A stretch of DNA of 64,000 nt from Asterochloris sp. CNOR1 (lineage: Eukaryota > Chlorophyta > Trebouxiophyceae > Trebouxiales > Trebouxiaceae): contig OZ017747.1 of assembly GCA_963969365.1 (NCBI GenBank), forward strand, positions 3,596,001 through 3,660,000, given 5' to 3'. Shown here piece by piece: positions 1 through 12,167 of the stretch. Positions within the stretch are counted from its first letter, which is position 1. Each line of letters begins with the position of its first letter. A program made the position numbers and the translations under genes. The notes under the pieces are model-generated. The model was given only the letters and a program-made list of their open reading frames with translations. It did not search any database and had not been told where the DNA came from.

Positions 1-1702
1 GTCTGGGAACCCTGTGATGGCCCTGGTGAGTTGAAGGCCGGGCTGTGGCTTGCCCTGACGCTGGGCATGTATATGAAGGCTCAAGGGTGACCTGATGGTA
101 CGGTCATGCAGATCTTTCTGGATGCGTAATGTGTGCTTGGGTGAAGATTGCTGTTCAGAGAGCTGCTGCCTGAGACGTGAGCAGCCTTCCGCTTTGAGGG
201 CTGGCTGGTCCCTTTTCTGGGACACCCTGAAAGCTTCAGCTGGGGGACAAGCAAAAGCGTCAAGCCCTCACAATGGACTGCAGAGGCTTTGGTTGTGCCT
301 GTGCTGCATTGAAAGTGCTGAATGTGTCCACTATGTATGTGCTGGAGGTGGGCAGGGTGCGAGGGTGGCAGCGGCTGCTGCTATGGGAGAGTAGCGGCAG
401 CAAATGACGCATGCTCTGCTCCAAGCTTTCTCTGTGGGCATTGCAGGAAGACCTCTGGGTGTGCGGCGGGCAGGAGCTGCTGCACTGGGATGTGTCAGGT
501 GTCCATGGCAGCAAATCATGCCTATCTTTCCTTTGACGTGCTGTCGGCGTTGCAGGAAGCCTTTCTAACGGCAATCATGGGTGGAAGGGTGGCAGCTGCC
601 GCTGCTCTGCGAGCTGCAGAGGTGATTGCTGATGCTGCAGCTCCTGGGGACCTTGACAGCGAGCCTGGCTCAGGTGCGGGGCGCTGCATGCACAGCATTG
701 TTCGCCAGCATCTCTGCATTCCCCATGACCCATGTTACAAACGTCCGCAGCCCTTACTGCTTGCTGCACTGCGACTCACAGCCATTCAGCCACCCGATGT
801 TAAGACAGGGACGTTGACCCCCGCGACACCCTCTGCCTGGCAGCGGCAGAAGTCCTGAGGGCTCTCATACACTGTGCTATGAGGGATGCCCCGCTATCAA
901 CTGTCTGGCAGCCAAGAGATTCAATCTGCCATGCAGAGATGATGCTCCCAACACCTCTCTCCCCCAGGCACTTGACCTAACAGCTGAGGGCTCTACCTGC
1001 AGTGCAGAAACACATTCCCGGAGCAACTCTACGCATGGCAGCTGCCAGTTCTCACTTGCCGTACAGAGGGGAACTGCCTTTTGCTGGGCAGATTCTCATC
1101 TTCCCCTTGGGACTGTTGACCTGGCAGCTGAGAGCTCCCGCATGCATCGCAGAGGGGGAATGTCCCATTCCCCATGGAACCCTGCGCCTGGCAGCAGCAG
1201 AGGGCCTGAAGGCTGCCGCCATCAAGGCCCGCATGGAGGCTTCCTACGCAGAGAGGGACGTCGTCCGCTTTGCCTGCTCCGCCATTGACCTTCAGATGAA
1301 GCGCATTGAGCTCAAGCTGAAGCAGGCTGACCAGCTGGAGGCTCTCCTGCAGCAGCAGAGAGTGTCCCTGGAGGTGAGGGGGGGCCTCCAAGCCCGAGGT
1401 CCTGTTGGCAGCAATCCGGCTCGTTGCGGCGTCACCAGTGGCTGCATGCTGCAGACCCAGGATACCCAGCTGCACGCAGACCGCATGCCTGTTGATCTCA
1501 ATTGCACACCTGGGAGCTGCGACACTGCATCTCTCCACCTGTGTTGTTCTGTCAACTCTGCTCTCTGGCGTTCTTAGCCTGCATGATCTGTCACCTGATG
1601 CTGCAGAGTCAGCGCAAAGGTGCCCAAGCAGACTTCCTCAAAAAGCAGGAGCAGGCCCACCTGGCCAAGTATGCTGGCAAGAAGAAGCCGGCCCAGAGGT
1701 GA
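1..1702 (+). CDS. SWI3/SMARCC-type SWI/SNF chromatin remodelling subunit, 3' part of gene
   Basis: C-terminal part of a SWI3-family core subunit of the SWI/SNF nucleosome remodelling complex (nuclear). Exons I can place are 2-25 (SGNPVMAL), 556 to about 673 (contains GGRVAAAAALRAA), an exon ending at 1373, and 1607-1702. The first two join in phase to give the conserved NPxM...GxRVAAAxA segment of SWI3C/SMARCC proteins. The third holds KAAAIKARM then the coiled coil MKRIELKLKQADQLEALLQ, the family's C-terminal dimerisation helix. The last exon ends in a basic tail, KYAGKKKPAQR, with stop at 1700-1702. The SWIRM and SANT domains must lie left of the window. Part of 700-1200 may hold another exon that I could not place. 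Family assignment is firm; exon edges are moderate. Confidence 0.82.
340..555 (+). repeat. Decayed tandem copies of the SWI3 exon at 556
   Basis: About two diverged copies of the following exon lie in the intron before it, with a period near 113 bp. The block at 358-390 still reads GARVAAAAAMG, against GGRVAAAAALR in the real exon at about 583-615. A second acceptor, GCATTGCAG followed by GAAGACC at 445-460, mirrors the real GCGTTGCAG followed by GAAGCC at 547-561. GGCAGCAAAT occurs at both about 397 and 509. The copies are out of frame with the real exon set and are read as pseudo-exons. Confidence 0.7.
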
Positions 1703-2623
1703 CAGCAGCAGCATGCCTATGGCCTTCTGAGCACCTGGTCACGTAGCTAGTTCTCTTGGCTGCTTTTCAAGTAGCTTCAGTGTAGGGCCTTGAAGAGTTT
1801 GGAACACATGCCTGTCAGAAGATGCCCACATGGAGTTGTGCACAGGCTGTGATGTTGGAATTGCATATTGCTGAATGTAGGGGCTCACTACAATGTAAAG
1901 GTTATGTTAGCTAAGGTAACAGATGAAGGGGCGCACTTCAGTGTGCATTGCAACTCTTTGGGACAGTGGACACCATCTTCGTAGTGCCCTCCAGTGTGCA
2001 GGTGCTAAATGTTGAAACCATGCACCAAAGGGCTGCAGATGTCCTTCAGGCTTACCTGGGATCTTAGCCTCAATGGTTTGACAAACACGCCTGATGCAGG
2101 GTTGTAAGCCATGCCTCCATCTGCCTTGCGAGAGATGCAGCACAACAGGTTTTGGAAACGTGCATGGTCAGCTCTGCAATGCTATGTAGAGGGCATGCTC
2201 ATGCGGCCACACTGAGGACACAGCTCAACGGGCATGACGCACCACAGGCTCCATGTTAAGGCCGTGCTGCTGGGCCCTGGAGGTGTTGCCATACTTGAGA
2301 AGCCTATCTGAGACTCTCACACAATGCCCTGGCCTTCCAGAGCCCAGTCAAAGCGGCATTGGACTGAAAACAAGAGGCAAGCTCTGACCATTGTTTCTGT
2401 TGTGTCTGCTAGCCAGACTCCCAGCATGTCTTGTGGTACAACTCATTTCGCATAAAGGACTTGGGCACCTGTTTACAAATTGACACCTGCATTTCTCTGC
2501 GTCTGCAGCATTTCATGGCAAGTAGATGGCATCAATGCCATGATATCGACAAGTAGATGTGCACAAGGTTCAAGCTGGCAACTTCTTGGGCATGATTGCA
2601 TCCATGATTGCACTATGTATTTC
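1703..2623. other. Intergenic region between convergent SWI3 and TDP2-like genes
   Basis: No coding exon is supported here. It should hold the two 3' untranslated regions. A TGTAA element, the usual green-algal polyadenylation signal, occurs near 1893, about 190 bases after the SWI3 stop. Nothing else stands out. Confidence 0.5.
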
Positions 2624-4330
2624 TCATGCAGCGCCAGGAGTTGATGTGTGCTCTGCAGCATTTTGCAGCGTCAGTGTGGCCAGCACACCAAAGTGGTCTG
2701 AAGGCCAGCAAGGGATGGAATAGTACTCTCCTGGCATTCTGCGCTTCATCAGATGCACCAGATTCTTCACAGCATCAGTGCCCACAAGCTGCACATCTGT
2801 GATCACCCAGCCCCCTGTAGGACCGCCCGCTAGCTTGCACAGCACTCTGTCAAGTCTGCTGCGGTAGGTGTTGCCAAGGAGGGAGTATTTGTGCACCTGC
2901 GCGTGGGCAGGTAGGCATCTCTTGTGTGGGCCTGCTGCATTGCGCAGCTCAGCAGAGCGGCAGAGCTCAGCAGGCTGGAGGGCTGAGGAAAGAGAGCCGA
3001 CAGCTTTTTTATTGCAGCAACATGGCTCTATAGTGCTGTAGGCTGCAGCAACAAGCCACCTACCATTTGGTTGACAGCAGCGTCATAGGTGAAGCCTGTG
3101 TCTTTGGGGTCAGGGTGCTTTACCTCCCAGGCATCTGCCCTGCAGGGGTGAGAGAACAGGTCACTTCTGACATGCTCGCCCACTGACACAAGGGAATGAG
3201 AGCCAGGAAAGGCCGTGCTAGCCCAGGGGGCTCACCAGCTGCCCTCCTGCCAGCCAGGCACCTGCTGCATGGAGCAGTTGAACTCTGGCTCAATCCAGTT
3301 AAAATCACCTACGTAAATAATGTTGGGCTCTGGGCGTTTGTTGAAGTATAAGAGGGACTGCAGTGCAGGTGAAACAGTCAAGAGACTGCCCTGATCTGCT
3401 TGCTGCAGCTGGAGGTGACGACAAAGAGATGGAAGAGGCCTCAAGAGCAGCGTAGCAAGCTAACCAGCTAGTGCTTTGAGCTTGCAGTGTCTGCTCCCCT
3501 CGCCTGTCACCTGTATCAGCTGCAGCTCTCGCAACTCTGCATGCTCTTTCTTGAGCTGGACCCCGGCAGGACTCTCCAAGTGAGTATTAGCCACAAGGAA
3601 TCGGTGCCCATTCTTGAGTACAGACACCATGACAAGGCCGCGATCTGCACAGGGGTCAGAGATGTCATGGTCGGAGTAAGCCCCAGCTCAGCATAGTCTG
3701 GGCCGGCAGGATCACTGAAAGCTACCTACCCATACTGGAGTTACCCTCGAAGGGCATGAAAGTTAGCAGCTCTGAGATGAGCACTCTGTCTGCTCTGCAG
3801 AAGATGCATACGCCTGTGGTCTCCTGGCTTCCAGCATCTGCAAAGCCAGGGTCAACTGCGCTCTGCAGAGAACTGGGCAGCTTGCCAAATCCGCAGCTCA
3901 GGCGCCCTCAGGACTGATGCTGTTGCAGAGCAGGAAGGCCAAAAGCTTGCCTGGTACATTGACCACCAGCTGGACAGTGGCAACAGTTCAATGACCCACG
4001 GAGCAAGCTCCTGCAAATCAGATGGAGGCCCAATCATGAGTGGGCAGGCAGCTGGCATTGTGGAGGACTTCGACTGCCAAGTTGCTGCCTTGCCTGCAGA
4101 CATAGCAAATCTGGTTGGAGCTGCTCTATCTCCTGGCTCAGTGCCCTGATGCGACCCAGGCCCTGCACAGCATGGTTCGACCTGCAGCAAATAGTGCAAA
4201 ATAAGCTGCAATGCCCAGATTGATGAAGCTTAGATGAAAACATGATGAGATGGAAGAGGTGCATGCGGCCTCACCACACATTCCAAGTTAGGATGCGCAG
4301 CTGAGGCTGTTCAGGATGTGTCATGCTCAT
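2624..4330 (-). CDS. TDP2: Tyrosyl-DNA phosphodiesterase 2-like (endonuclease/exonuclease/phosphatase fold)
   Basis: Predicted Mg-dependent phosphodiesterase that releases topoisomerase 2 from DNA 5' ends, probably nuclear. Eight exons join in one frame to 315 residues: 4330-4275, 4181-4094, 4010-3951, 3823-3730, 3644-3511, 3402-3236, 3139-3064 and 2896-2624. All family motifs are visible in order: LTWNVW (Asn17), LLCLQE split over an intron (Glu49), NTHLESP (about 119-125), GDFNW (Asp177, Asn179), TGFTYD, and PSDHFG (His293). The start ATG at 4330 lies just before the first motif, so the N-terminal UBA-like region of animal TDP2 is absent. Introns 2 and 3 begin with GC rather than GT (GCAAGG and GCAAGC), which the frame requires. 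Other phosphatases of this fold are less likely because TWN, LQE and SDH spacing fits TDP2. Confidence 0.86.
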
Positions 4331-4646
4331 GTTTCAGGCCTTGTGCAGGCCCCTACACTGCTGTCAAGCAGTCACTGCTGCTCTACAAGTGTGATTCTCT
4401 GCCCAAGTCCAGGCACAGCAAGGTCCAATATTCAACAATGCACATCACGAGGTAGGGTGGGTCCTCCGGCTACAAATTCAATATATGCTCCTGCAGCTTC
4501 AGGGCAGCAAGTCCAGGATGTGTGCTTATGAACTCTGCAATTGTCACCACACGTCAAGTGTAACCTAGGATCATTTGGAACGCAGCTTCCCGCGCAAGAT
4601 CCCGGGTGTATAAGTCTTAGATCAGGACCGCACTCAGGAGGATACA
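4331..4646. promoter_or_regulatory. Divergent promoter between TDP2-like gene and Gln-rich gene
   Basis: The 316 bp separating the two start codons is the only space for both promoters and 5' untranslated regions. No TATA box or named element is assigned. The function is inferred from gene orientation alone. Confidence 0.5.
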
Positions 4647-7600
4647 ATGCCGATCTTCAGTCTTGGTGAGCAGTTGGCGCCAAGGGTGACACTGTCAGAT
4701 CTGCCAGCCTGCAGCTCCAGAGATGCCACTCAATAGCATGATGCTCTGCAGGAGATGATGAGGACCCAGAGCCGTTCCTCAGCGAGGCAGCTGGCGCAAG
4801 CAAGGCAATCATCAAGCCAGCCAAGCCAGCCACTTCGGGACCAAGGTCTGCCACTTACTTGTTGAAGCAGTGCAACGCAGGTCAATCTGCCATGACACCC
4901 ATTGACGTGCACTGCAGGGCACCACACTTCGACACTGCGCCAGGTGAGCCATGCCTGCTAGGCCTGTGCTTTCTGCACCAAGGCATTGCAGACAAGTTGT
5001 ACTGTTGCACGCAGCATCAGGCTGCGGTACACACCAAGCGGCTGTGTCTTTCTTGCCTGCATCAGGATGCGTCACATACCAACCCATGCTGCCTCTGCTC
5101 CCTGCACCAGAAGACACTGAGCAGCTGCGCAGTTGCTGCAGATGATGATGAGGATGACCCCTTCGAAGCCTTCAATGTGGACAACGATGATATGGATATC
5201 GATGATCCCGGTGCGTGCCACTGCACAGGTGCAAGCAGCTCTGACACTGGAATCCCAGCTCAGAGTGTGAAATATACACTGCGCCTGCGCAGTCCTGCCA
5301 GCGTGGCCAAGTGACCTGCAGGGCTGGGCTGGTGCAGCGTCGCTTCAGCATGGAGTGTGACTGCAGATACAGTGCCGGCTTGGTCTCACTCTGATGCAAC
5401 CCCCAACACCATGACTTGCAGTCTGCTCCAAAGCTTCTCTGCAGGACTTCATGCTCTTCAGCCGCAGCAGCAGCAGACGGCAATGTGCGACCCTGACCCA
5501 CACGGAGCGGGCAAGGGTAAGGGCTCCAGCAGTGCTGCAGAGGAGCAGCAGGCAGTTTGTCGCTCCTCCCAGCAGTATGAGCTGCAGGCAGGCCTTGCTC
5601 TCCCTGCCAGCCAGCCAGGTGATGAGTTGCGCTCCGCGGCAATGATGGAAGTGGAGGAGCAGCAAAGCTTTGGCCCGGGTAGCACTGTGTCAGAAACGCA
5701 GCTGCAGTCCGAGTCAATCATGGACGATGCGCCAGGTGAGACTGAGCTTCAGGAGTCCCAACAGCCTGCAGGCCAGACGCAGCAGCACAATGGTGTTCCA
5801 GCACCACTTCCACAGCAGCAGCAGCAGGCAGAGCTCCAGGCGGTCTCTGCCCCAGCCAGCCAGGAGCCACAGCACGCTACCCTGAGGGCTGAGGAGGCAG
5901 TGGCTGATGAGGAGGCAGCGCTGCAAAGGCAGCGGCCTGCAGGCATGGAGCCGGATGGTGCCAGAGGGGATGAAGAGCAGGCAAATTCAGCAGCTGCTGC
6001 TGGAGGCAGCGGGGATGAACAGCAGCTGGAACAGGATGCAGAGGCACTCCTGCCACCTGCTGAGGCTGGGGATGCCACCAGGTATGAGTCTGTTTGGGTG
6101 ACACATGCAAGTGTCTTGGGCATTGGTGCATCTCAGGTACAAGCAGCTCTCAGGCCGTGATCACACTGCATGGCACATTGAAAGGCTTTGACAGTACCCA
6201 GGTGTTCCCTGTAGGCATGAGGTCACTCCTAGAGACTTCCGGATTGTGTCCACCAACAATGCCGCCACCCTTCCCCACACACTTGAGGTTGTCAAGCACC
6301 TGGACTTTGGCCCTACCCCAGCAGGGCCAGGTAAGCCTGCAGCAGCCTACTGTTCATGCTATGGTATGGTCCACTGCCCATGTCTGCCTACAGCAGAGAA
6401 GCTGCAGCGGCCCCAGGGGCACAGAATAACACACAGTCTCCCTCATCACTGTGCGCCTTGTCTCACACTTGAATACTGCTTCACATGACCTGCAGGACGC
6501 TCCAGTCTGCCCACGCGCAGCCCACCCACCTCAGCCGGGCCACAGGCACCTGTGCCGCCTGCTGCGGCAGAGCAGGACCCTGCCCACACTGGGCAGGAGT
6601 CAGATGGGTTCAGGGGGCATGGCCCCTCCACTGAAGGTGCCGCGAGCAGCCAGGCAGCGGCGGAGGTTGGCTCTGAGATGCACAGTGGCGCCCTGCTGGA
6701 GCAGAACCCTTTGATGCCAGATGGCACCAGCCTGCAGCCAGGCACAAGTGCACCTGGGGGCCAGCTCACCCAGCCTAGCCATGACCCAGAGCCATCCCAA
6801 GCTGGCACAGGGGCTCAGCCTGAGCAGAGCCCAGCAAGCAGAGTGCTGGCCGGGCAAGCTGCAGCCAGTGTTGGGGGGGCCAAGTCTCCAGGGCAGCCCA
6901 TGCCAGATGCTGAGCCAAGCGAACCAGCAGCTGCACCTGTTGCTGAGGCTGCTGGCACTGCAGCACCTGCCGGCAGACCTGAGGCGGCTGCAGCTGGTGG
7001 GAACACTGGCCCGCTGAACCCTCTCCAGGCAGTCAATGACGCAGCTGCTGGGCACAAAGCACACCTGCTGGGGCACAAGGTGGCTGCTGCTGATGCTGAG
7101 CCAGGCTGCAGGCCGTCAGGCAGAGCACATGGATCAGCTGGGGACGCATTGCCGGGGCTGTCAGCCCCAGCAGCAGTGCCACATGGGGCGCCACCAGCGC
7201 CAGACATGGAGCAAGAAGGTGCAACAAGTGCCTGGTATGCCAGGACGCTGGAGCCAGAGGCAGGCACAGGCAGGACGCCTACAAACACTCAGCAGGACAC
7301 AAATGACGGGCAGGCTGCGCCCCATGGCCAGGCACAGGCTGAGGCAGACCCCAAGGCGCTGGGAGAGCCCAGTCCCATGCAGGGCCTACTTTGCTCGAAG
7401 GGCAAGCCTGCTGCCAACCAGCTGGCTGCCTGTGGGCAGACTGCTCTGAGCAAGCCGTCCTCTGCCAGCTCGCTGCAGTTCTCTCACCCGCAGCAGCCAC
7501 AGATGCAGCAGGCAGGCCGTCCCCTGCCATCAGGACAGGCAGCTGCGCTTCTGGCTGGCCATGGTGTCTGCCAGTGGCCTGCAGCAGCGGGCGATCACGT

Positions 7601-9380
7601 CAGTCCCATGGCAGTGAGCCTGCCCGCTCACCTGCCGTCTACTCTGGGGACGCCAGGCAACCTGGGGGGCAGCCTGAGGCCTTTGCAGCCTAGCCTCTCA
7701 AAAGCAGTCAGCAGTGTTTTTCTAACTGGTGGTGGGCCGGAGCAGACACGCATGCACATAAGGACAGCAGCTGGTGGGCATTGCCTCAGTAGTTGCCCAA
7801 GGTGCCTGACTTAGGCTGGTCTTGTCAACACGTCCACATGTTTGGGTACCTCAGTCCGTCAGCGTTTTGCTTGCAGGCTTCCGGCTGGCCACCAGCTGGA
7901 GTGCCAAGCTAAATGCGCCAACTTCACCAACCTGCAGGTGCCAGCGGGCAGACCGGCAGCGCGTGCACGACACAGCTACCTGGCATGAGCATCCCCATTC
8001 ACAGACTGGCACATCAGCAGCAGCAGCTGACAAATGTTGCCAGGCATGCTGGGCTGCCCAGCCAGGGTGGGCATGTGCCTTGCAGCCAGCCTTGGGGCCT
8101 GCCCCCACGCTTCCCTGGCACCACTGGCCTTAGCTTGCCACAGCCAAGAGCTGCGCTGGGCCTGCAGGGTGCTGCTGCCCACAGGCAGCAGCCCTCAATG
8201 GCTGGAGCTCTGGCAGGACAGTCATGGCCAGCGTCACGGCCGATGAGCCAGCGCCCACAGGGCATGCAGCAGGGCTTCAGCTTCCGTGGCTGCAGCAGCC
8301 AGGCAGCAGCTGGCACCGGCACACCCCTGCACGCCCCAGATGTCCGCCCCACAGCTGCACCCAGGGCCTCAGTAGCTCAGCAGGCAGCGCCTGCCCAGCC
8401 TGCCAACAAGGGGCACAGACAGCCTAGGGAAGGGGACAGGCCGCTCAGAGGAGGAGACAAGCCCTGCAGCGGAGGGAGCAGATGCCGCGGCAGGGGAGAC
8501 AAGCAGCCCACTGGAGGCCACAGGCCGCTCAGTGGAGGGGACAAGCCCCACAGCAAAGGCAGCAGGCCCCAGAGTGGCGGAGACAGGCCGCCAGCTGGTG
8601 GACACAGGCAGCCCACTGGAGAGGAAAGGGCTGCGCCTTCTGCTGCCTCAGCACCGCCTGCCAACAAGGCAGGTAGCGGCAGAAATGACCCCAGCCAGGT
8701 CGACAATGAGCCCATGGAGGGTGGAGACAGCGCTGCGCAGCAGAGGGCTGAAGAGAGCAGGCAGCGGGAGGCGGCTGAGATGAATGAACGCATGAAGCGC
8801 AATGATGAGGCGCTGAAGAGGCTGCAACAGGTGAAAGATTTGCCAGCTGTCTATCTAGAGCCTGCTGGTGAACATCAAGGAAGCTGCCAGGGTACAGCTT
8901 CAGCGGCGGTGCCTGGCGCCGCACTGCTGCTATGTTTCGGTGACAGGCAACGGGGCCGCCACAGGGCCTCACCATCAAGCAATGGCAGCTTGGCAGCGTA
9001 TAGCGCTGCGAGTGATGGTGCCAACTGCCCAGCATACGGATCAGTGCCAGCCTGCCAGCAAAGTATGGTGCCAAGATGCTGCAATGCGGGTGTGCTGGAG
9101 CCTGTGACCAGTATGGCAGCAGACAGTGCTCTCAATGAGGCTGCGACGGCCTGTGAGCAGTGGCCTCCACCAATTGCAGGCCATGATGGAGGCACAGAGC
9201 ATGCGGGATTCCATTATGGAGTATACCTGCCAGGCTGCCATCTACAGCAACCGCCTGACACGACTGAAAAACCCAGTGGTCATGAAGAAGCTGGGAGACT
9301 TGAAGCGCCGTGCTGAGGCCCTTGTGGTCTATGACGAGCAACAATGCATGCCTGCCCCACAACACATGCCCGAGACCTGA
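4647..9380 (+). CDS. Gln/Ala/Pro-rich low-complexity protein of unknown function
   Basis: Not recognised. Proposed exons are 4647-4665 (MPIFSLG start), 4752-4943, 5142-5210, 5445-6081, about 6137-6184, about 6215-6331, 6496 to about 7700, 7938-8830, 8859 to about 8907, and a last exon from about 9177 with stop at 9378-9380. The early part is acidic (DDDEDDPFEAF, DNDDMDIDDP). The long middle exons are Gln-, Ala-, Pro- and Gly-rich and likely disordered. A short ordered-looking segment, HEVTPRDFRIVSTNNAATL and KHLDFGPTP, is encoded near 6215-6330. The end is helical: EALKRLQQ, SLLVNIKEAARVQLQRR, then SIMEYTCQAAIYSNRL and KKLGDLKRRAEAL. This layout suits a nuclear regulator or scaffold, but that is inference. 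Boundaries at 6081-6215, 7700-7938 and 8907-9177 are unsettled. Confidence 0.6.
8410..8630 (+). repeat. Gly-rich short peptide repeats in the Gln-rich gene
   Basis: The coding sequence reads as about eight imperfect repeats of 8-9 residues of the form GGDRP/GGDKP/GGHRP, for example RGGDKP, TGGHRPLSGGDKP and SGGDRPPAGGHRQP. The DNA repeats GGAG(A/G)ACA(G/A)GC units. Such Arg/Lys-Gly runs are typical of disordered nucleic-acid-binding regions; here that is only an inference. Confidence 0.7.
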
Positions 9381-9515
9381 CAAGTTTCGTTCAACTGTGC
9401 CTCCTACGTAAACCATGTGCCCAGGTACTTGAGCCCAGGAGCGCACACCGACCAGTGACGTTACAGAGTCGCTTCATGCATGCACCAATATGGGGTGAAT
9501 CTGAGCACTGGCCCC

Positions 9516-10854
<1,339 letters not shown>

Positions 10855-11090
10855 GCGGGCAGCCAGCCAGGGAGAAGTCCCCTGTGGCTCACAGCATCCA
10901 GCCGGAACTCTGCACTTGGCTGTGGCCTTCTGGCGATCAGCAGCTGCTGTCAGATCCTCACAAGTGCTTGCTTTTGTCCCAATGTGCCTGACAGAGGCGG
11001 CCTTGAATCAGCAGGAGGGCGTGCCTGCCTTGGAAATGCCGGTCAATGTGTACTTTGACCAGTCTGCAGGCAGCCAGCTGTCAGGGTGCA
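10855..11090. promoter_or_regulatory. Divergent promoter between ARF and EEF1AKMT1-like genes
   Basis: 236 bp between opposing start codons. If the upstream in-frame ATG at 11046 is used for the methyltransferase, the gap falls to 191 bp. No specific motif is assigned. Confidence 0.5.
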
Positions 11091-12015
11091 ATGGTTCCCG
11101 ACAACGGCACAGATGGGGCACTCTCACTGCCAGCAGATACACAGGAAATCCTAGACGGCTTCCTCAAAAATAAAAGAGAGGCTGCAGCAGACAAGGATCC
11201 ATTCGCTGAGGACTGGGGGCTGTCACAGTTCTGGTATACCAAGGAGACAGCATTAAAAGTGGCAGCTGAGGCAGCCAGAGCAGCCAAAGGCGGCAGAATT
11301 GCATGCCTGGCCTGCCCCTCCCTGTTTCGGGCCCTGCAGGAGGAGCACCCTGATGCTGCAGCCACTGTTTTCGAGTTTGACAGAAGATTTGAGGCAAGCC
11401 TCTGTTTTGACCTGCTAGCGTTGCACCGCTAGATTCAAGGAGCTGTTTCTGCCAGATGTACAGGTCCTGGGCAACTACTGCTTCTATGACTTCAATTATC
11501 CAGAGAGTGTGCCAGCAGACCTGCTTCATGCTTTTGCTGTGGTGGTGGCAGATCCTCCCTACCTGGTGCGTCTGCTGGCTGCCGGCTGCTGCTTGCCTGC
11601 TTAAAGCAGCTTTGTGTGTTGATGCAAAATAACTGTGCTCAAGGGCATCCGCCAGCTGCAGGCAGCAGAGTGCCTGCAAAAGACATGTGAGACCATGCGC
11701 CTTCTGGCAGCGTCCCCATCAACCATCCACTACCTGCTCACTGGGAGTACCATGAGAGGGACCGCCTACCAGGAGCTCAAGCTGAGGTGGCCAATCCTGG
11801 AATGGCAGATTCCTCCAGCAGCATGCTGGCCCTGCACTGTGTCCCAAGACCCACAATCGCCCACCTCGTGCAGGCCGGTGAACTTCAGACCAGAGCATCA
11901 GAACAAGCTGGGCAATGAGTTCCTCTTGTACTGCAGCCCTGAGGCAGATGCACGGCCCTTTGGCAGCTGGGACACAGAGCTGGATCCTTCCCAGCAGCAG
12001 CACAAGGCCCCATGA
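11091..12015 (+). CDS. EEF1AKMT1: eEF1A N-terminal-region lysine methyltransferase (EEF1AKMT1/Efm5, formerly N6AMT2)
   Basis: Cytosolic class I SAM methyltransferase that modifies a lysine on translation factor eEF1A. Exon 1 (from 11091) encodes QFWYTKETAL, GRIACLACPS and FEFDRRFE, all family landmarks. Exon 2 (to 11565) encodes NYCFYDFNYPE and ends with the catalytic ADPPYL. Exon 3 (11662-12015) starts AAECLQKTCETMRLL and includes FRPEHQNKLGNEFLLY, matching the C-terminal (R)H..NLANEF block. Total about 267 residues against about 214 in human, with a longer tail. Between exons 1 and 2 the frame shifts: either a 25-bp GC-AG intron at 11394-11418, another unseen short intron, or a sequence error. 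ATG 11091 is chosen as start; 11046 is an alternative in the same frame. Confidence 0.85.
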
Positions 12016-12167
12016 CTGCAATCTGAGCCCTCAGGTTCACAAAAGCATGAAGGAGTTGATGAAGACACAGTGCTGCTGGGGTCAGGCGTCACAAGGGAGG
12101 CAGGGCCAGACAGTTTCAGCGGGGTTGCAGCAACCACGTGTGCAATGTGAGGAGGTCATGACGCAAG

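Noticed and set aside
11394-11435. EEF1AKMT1-like gene as a pseudogene because of its frame break
   Set aside because: All catalytic blocks are intact on both sides and a short intron or sequence error explains the shift.
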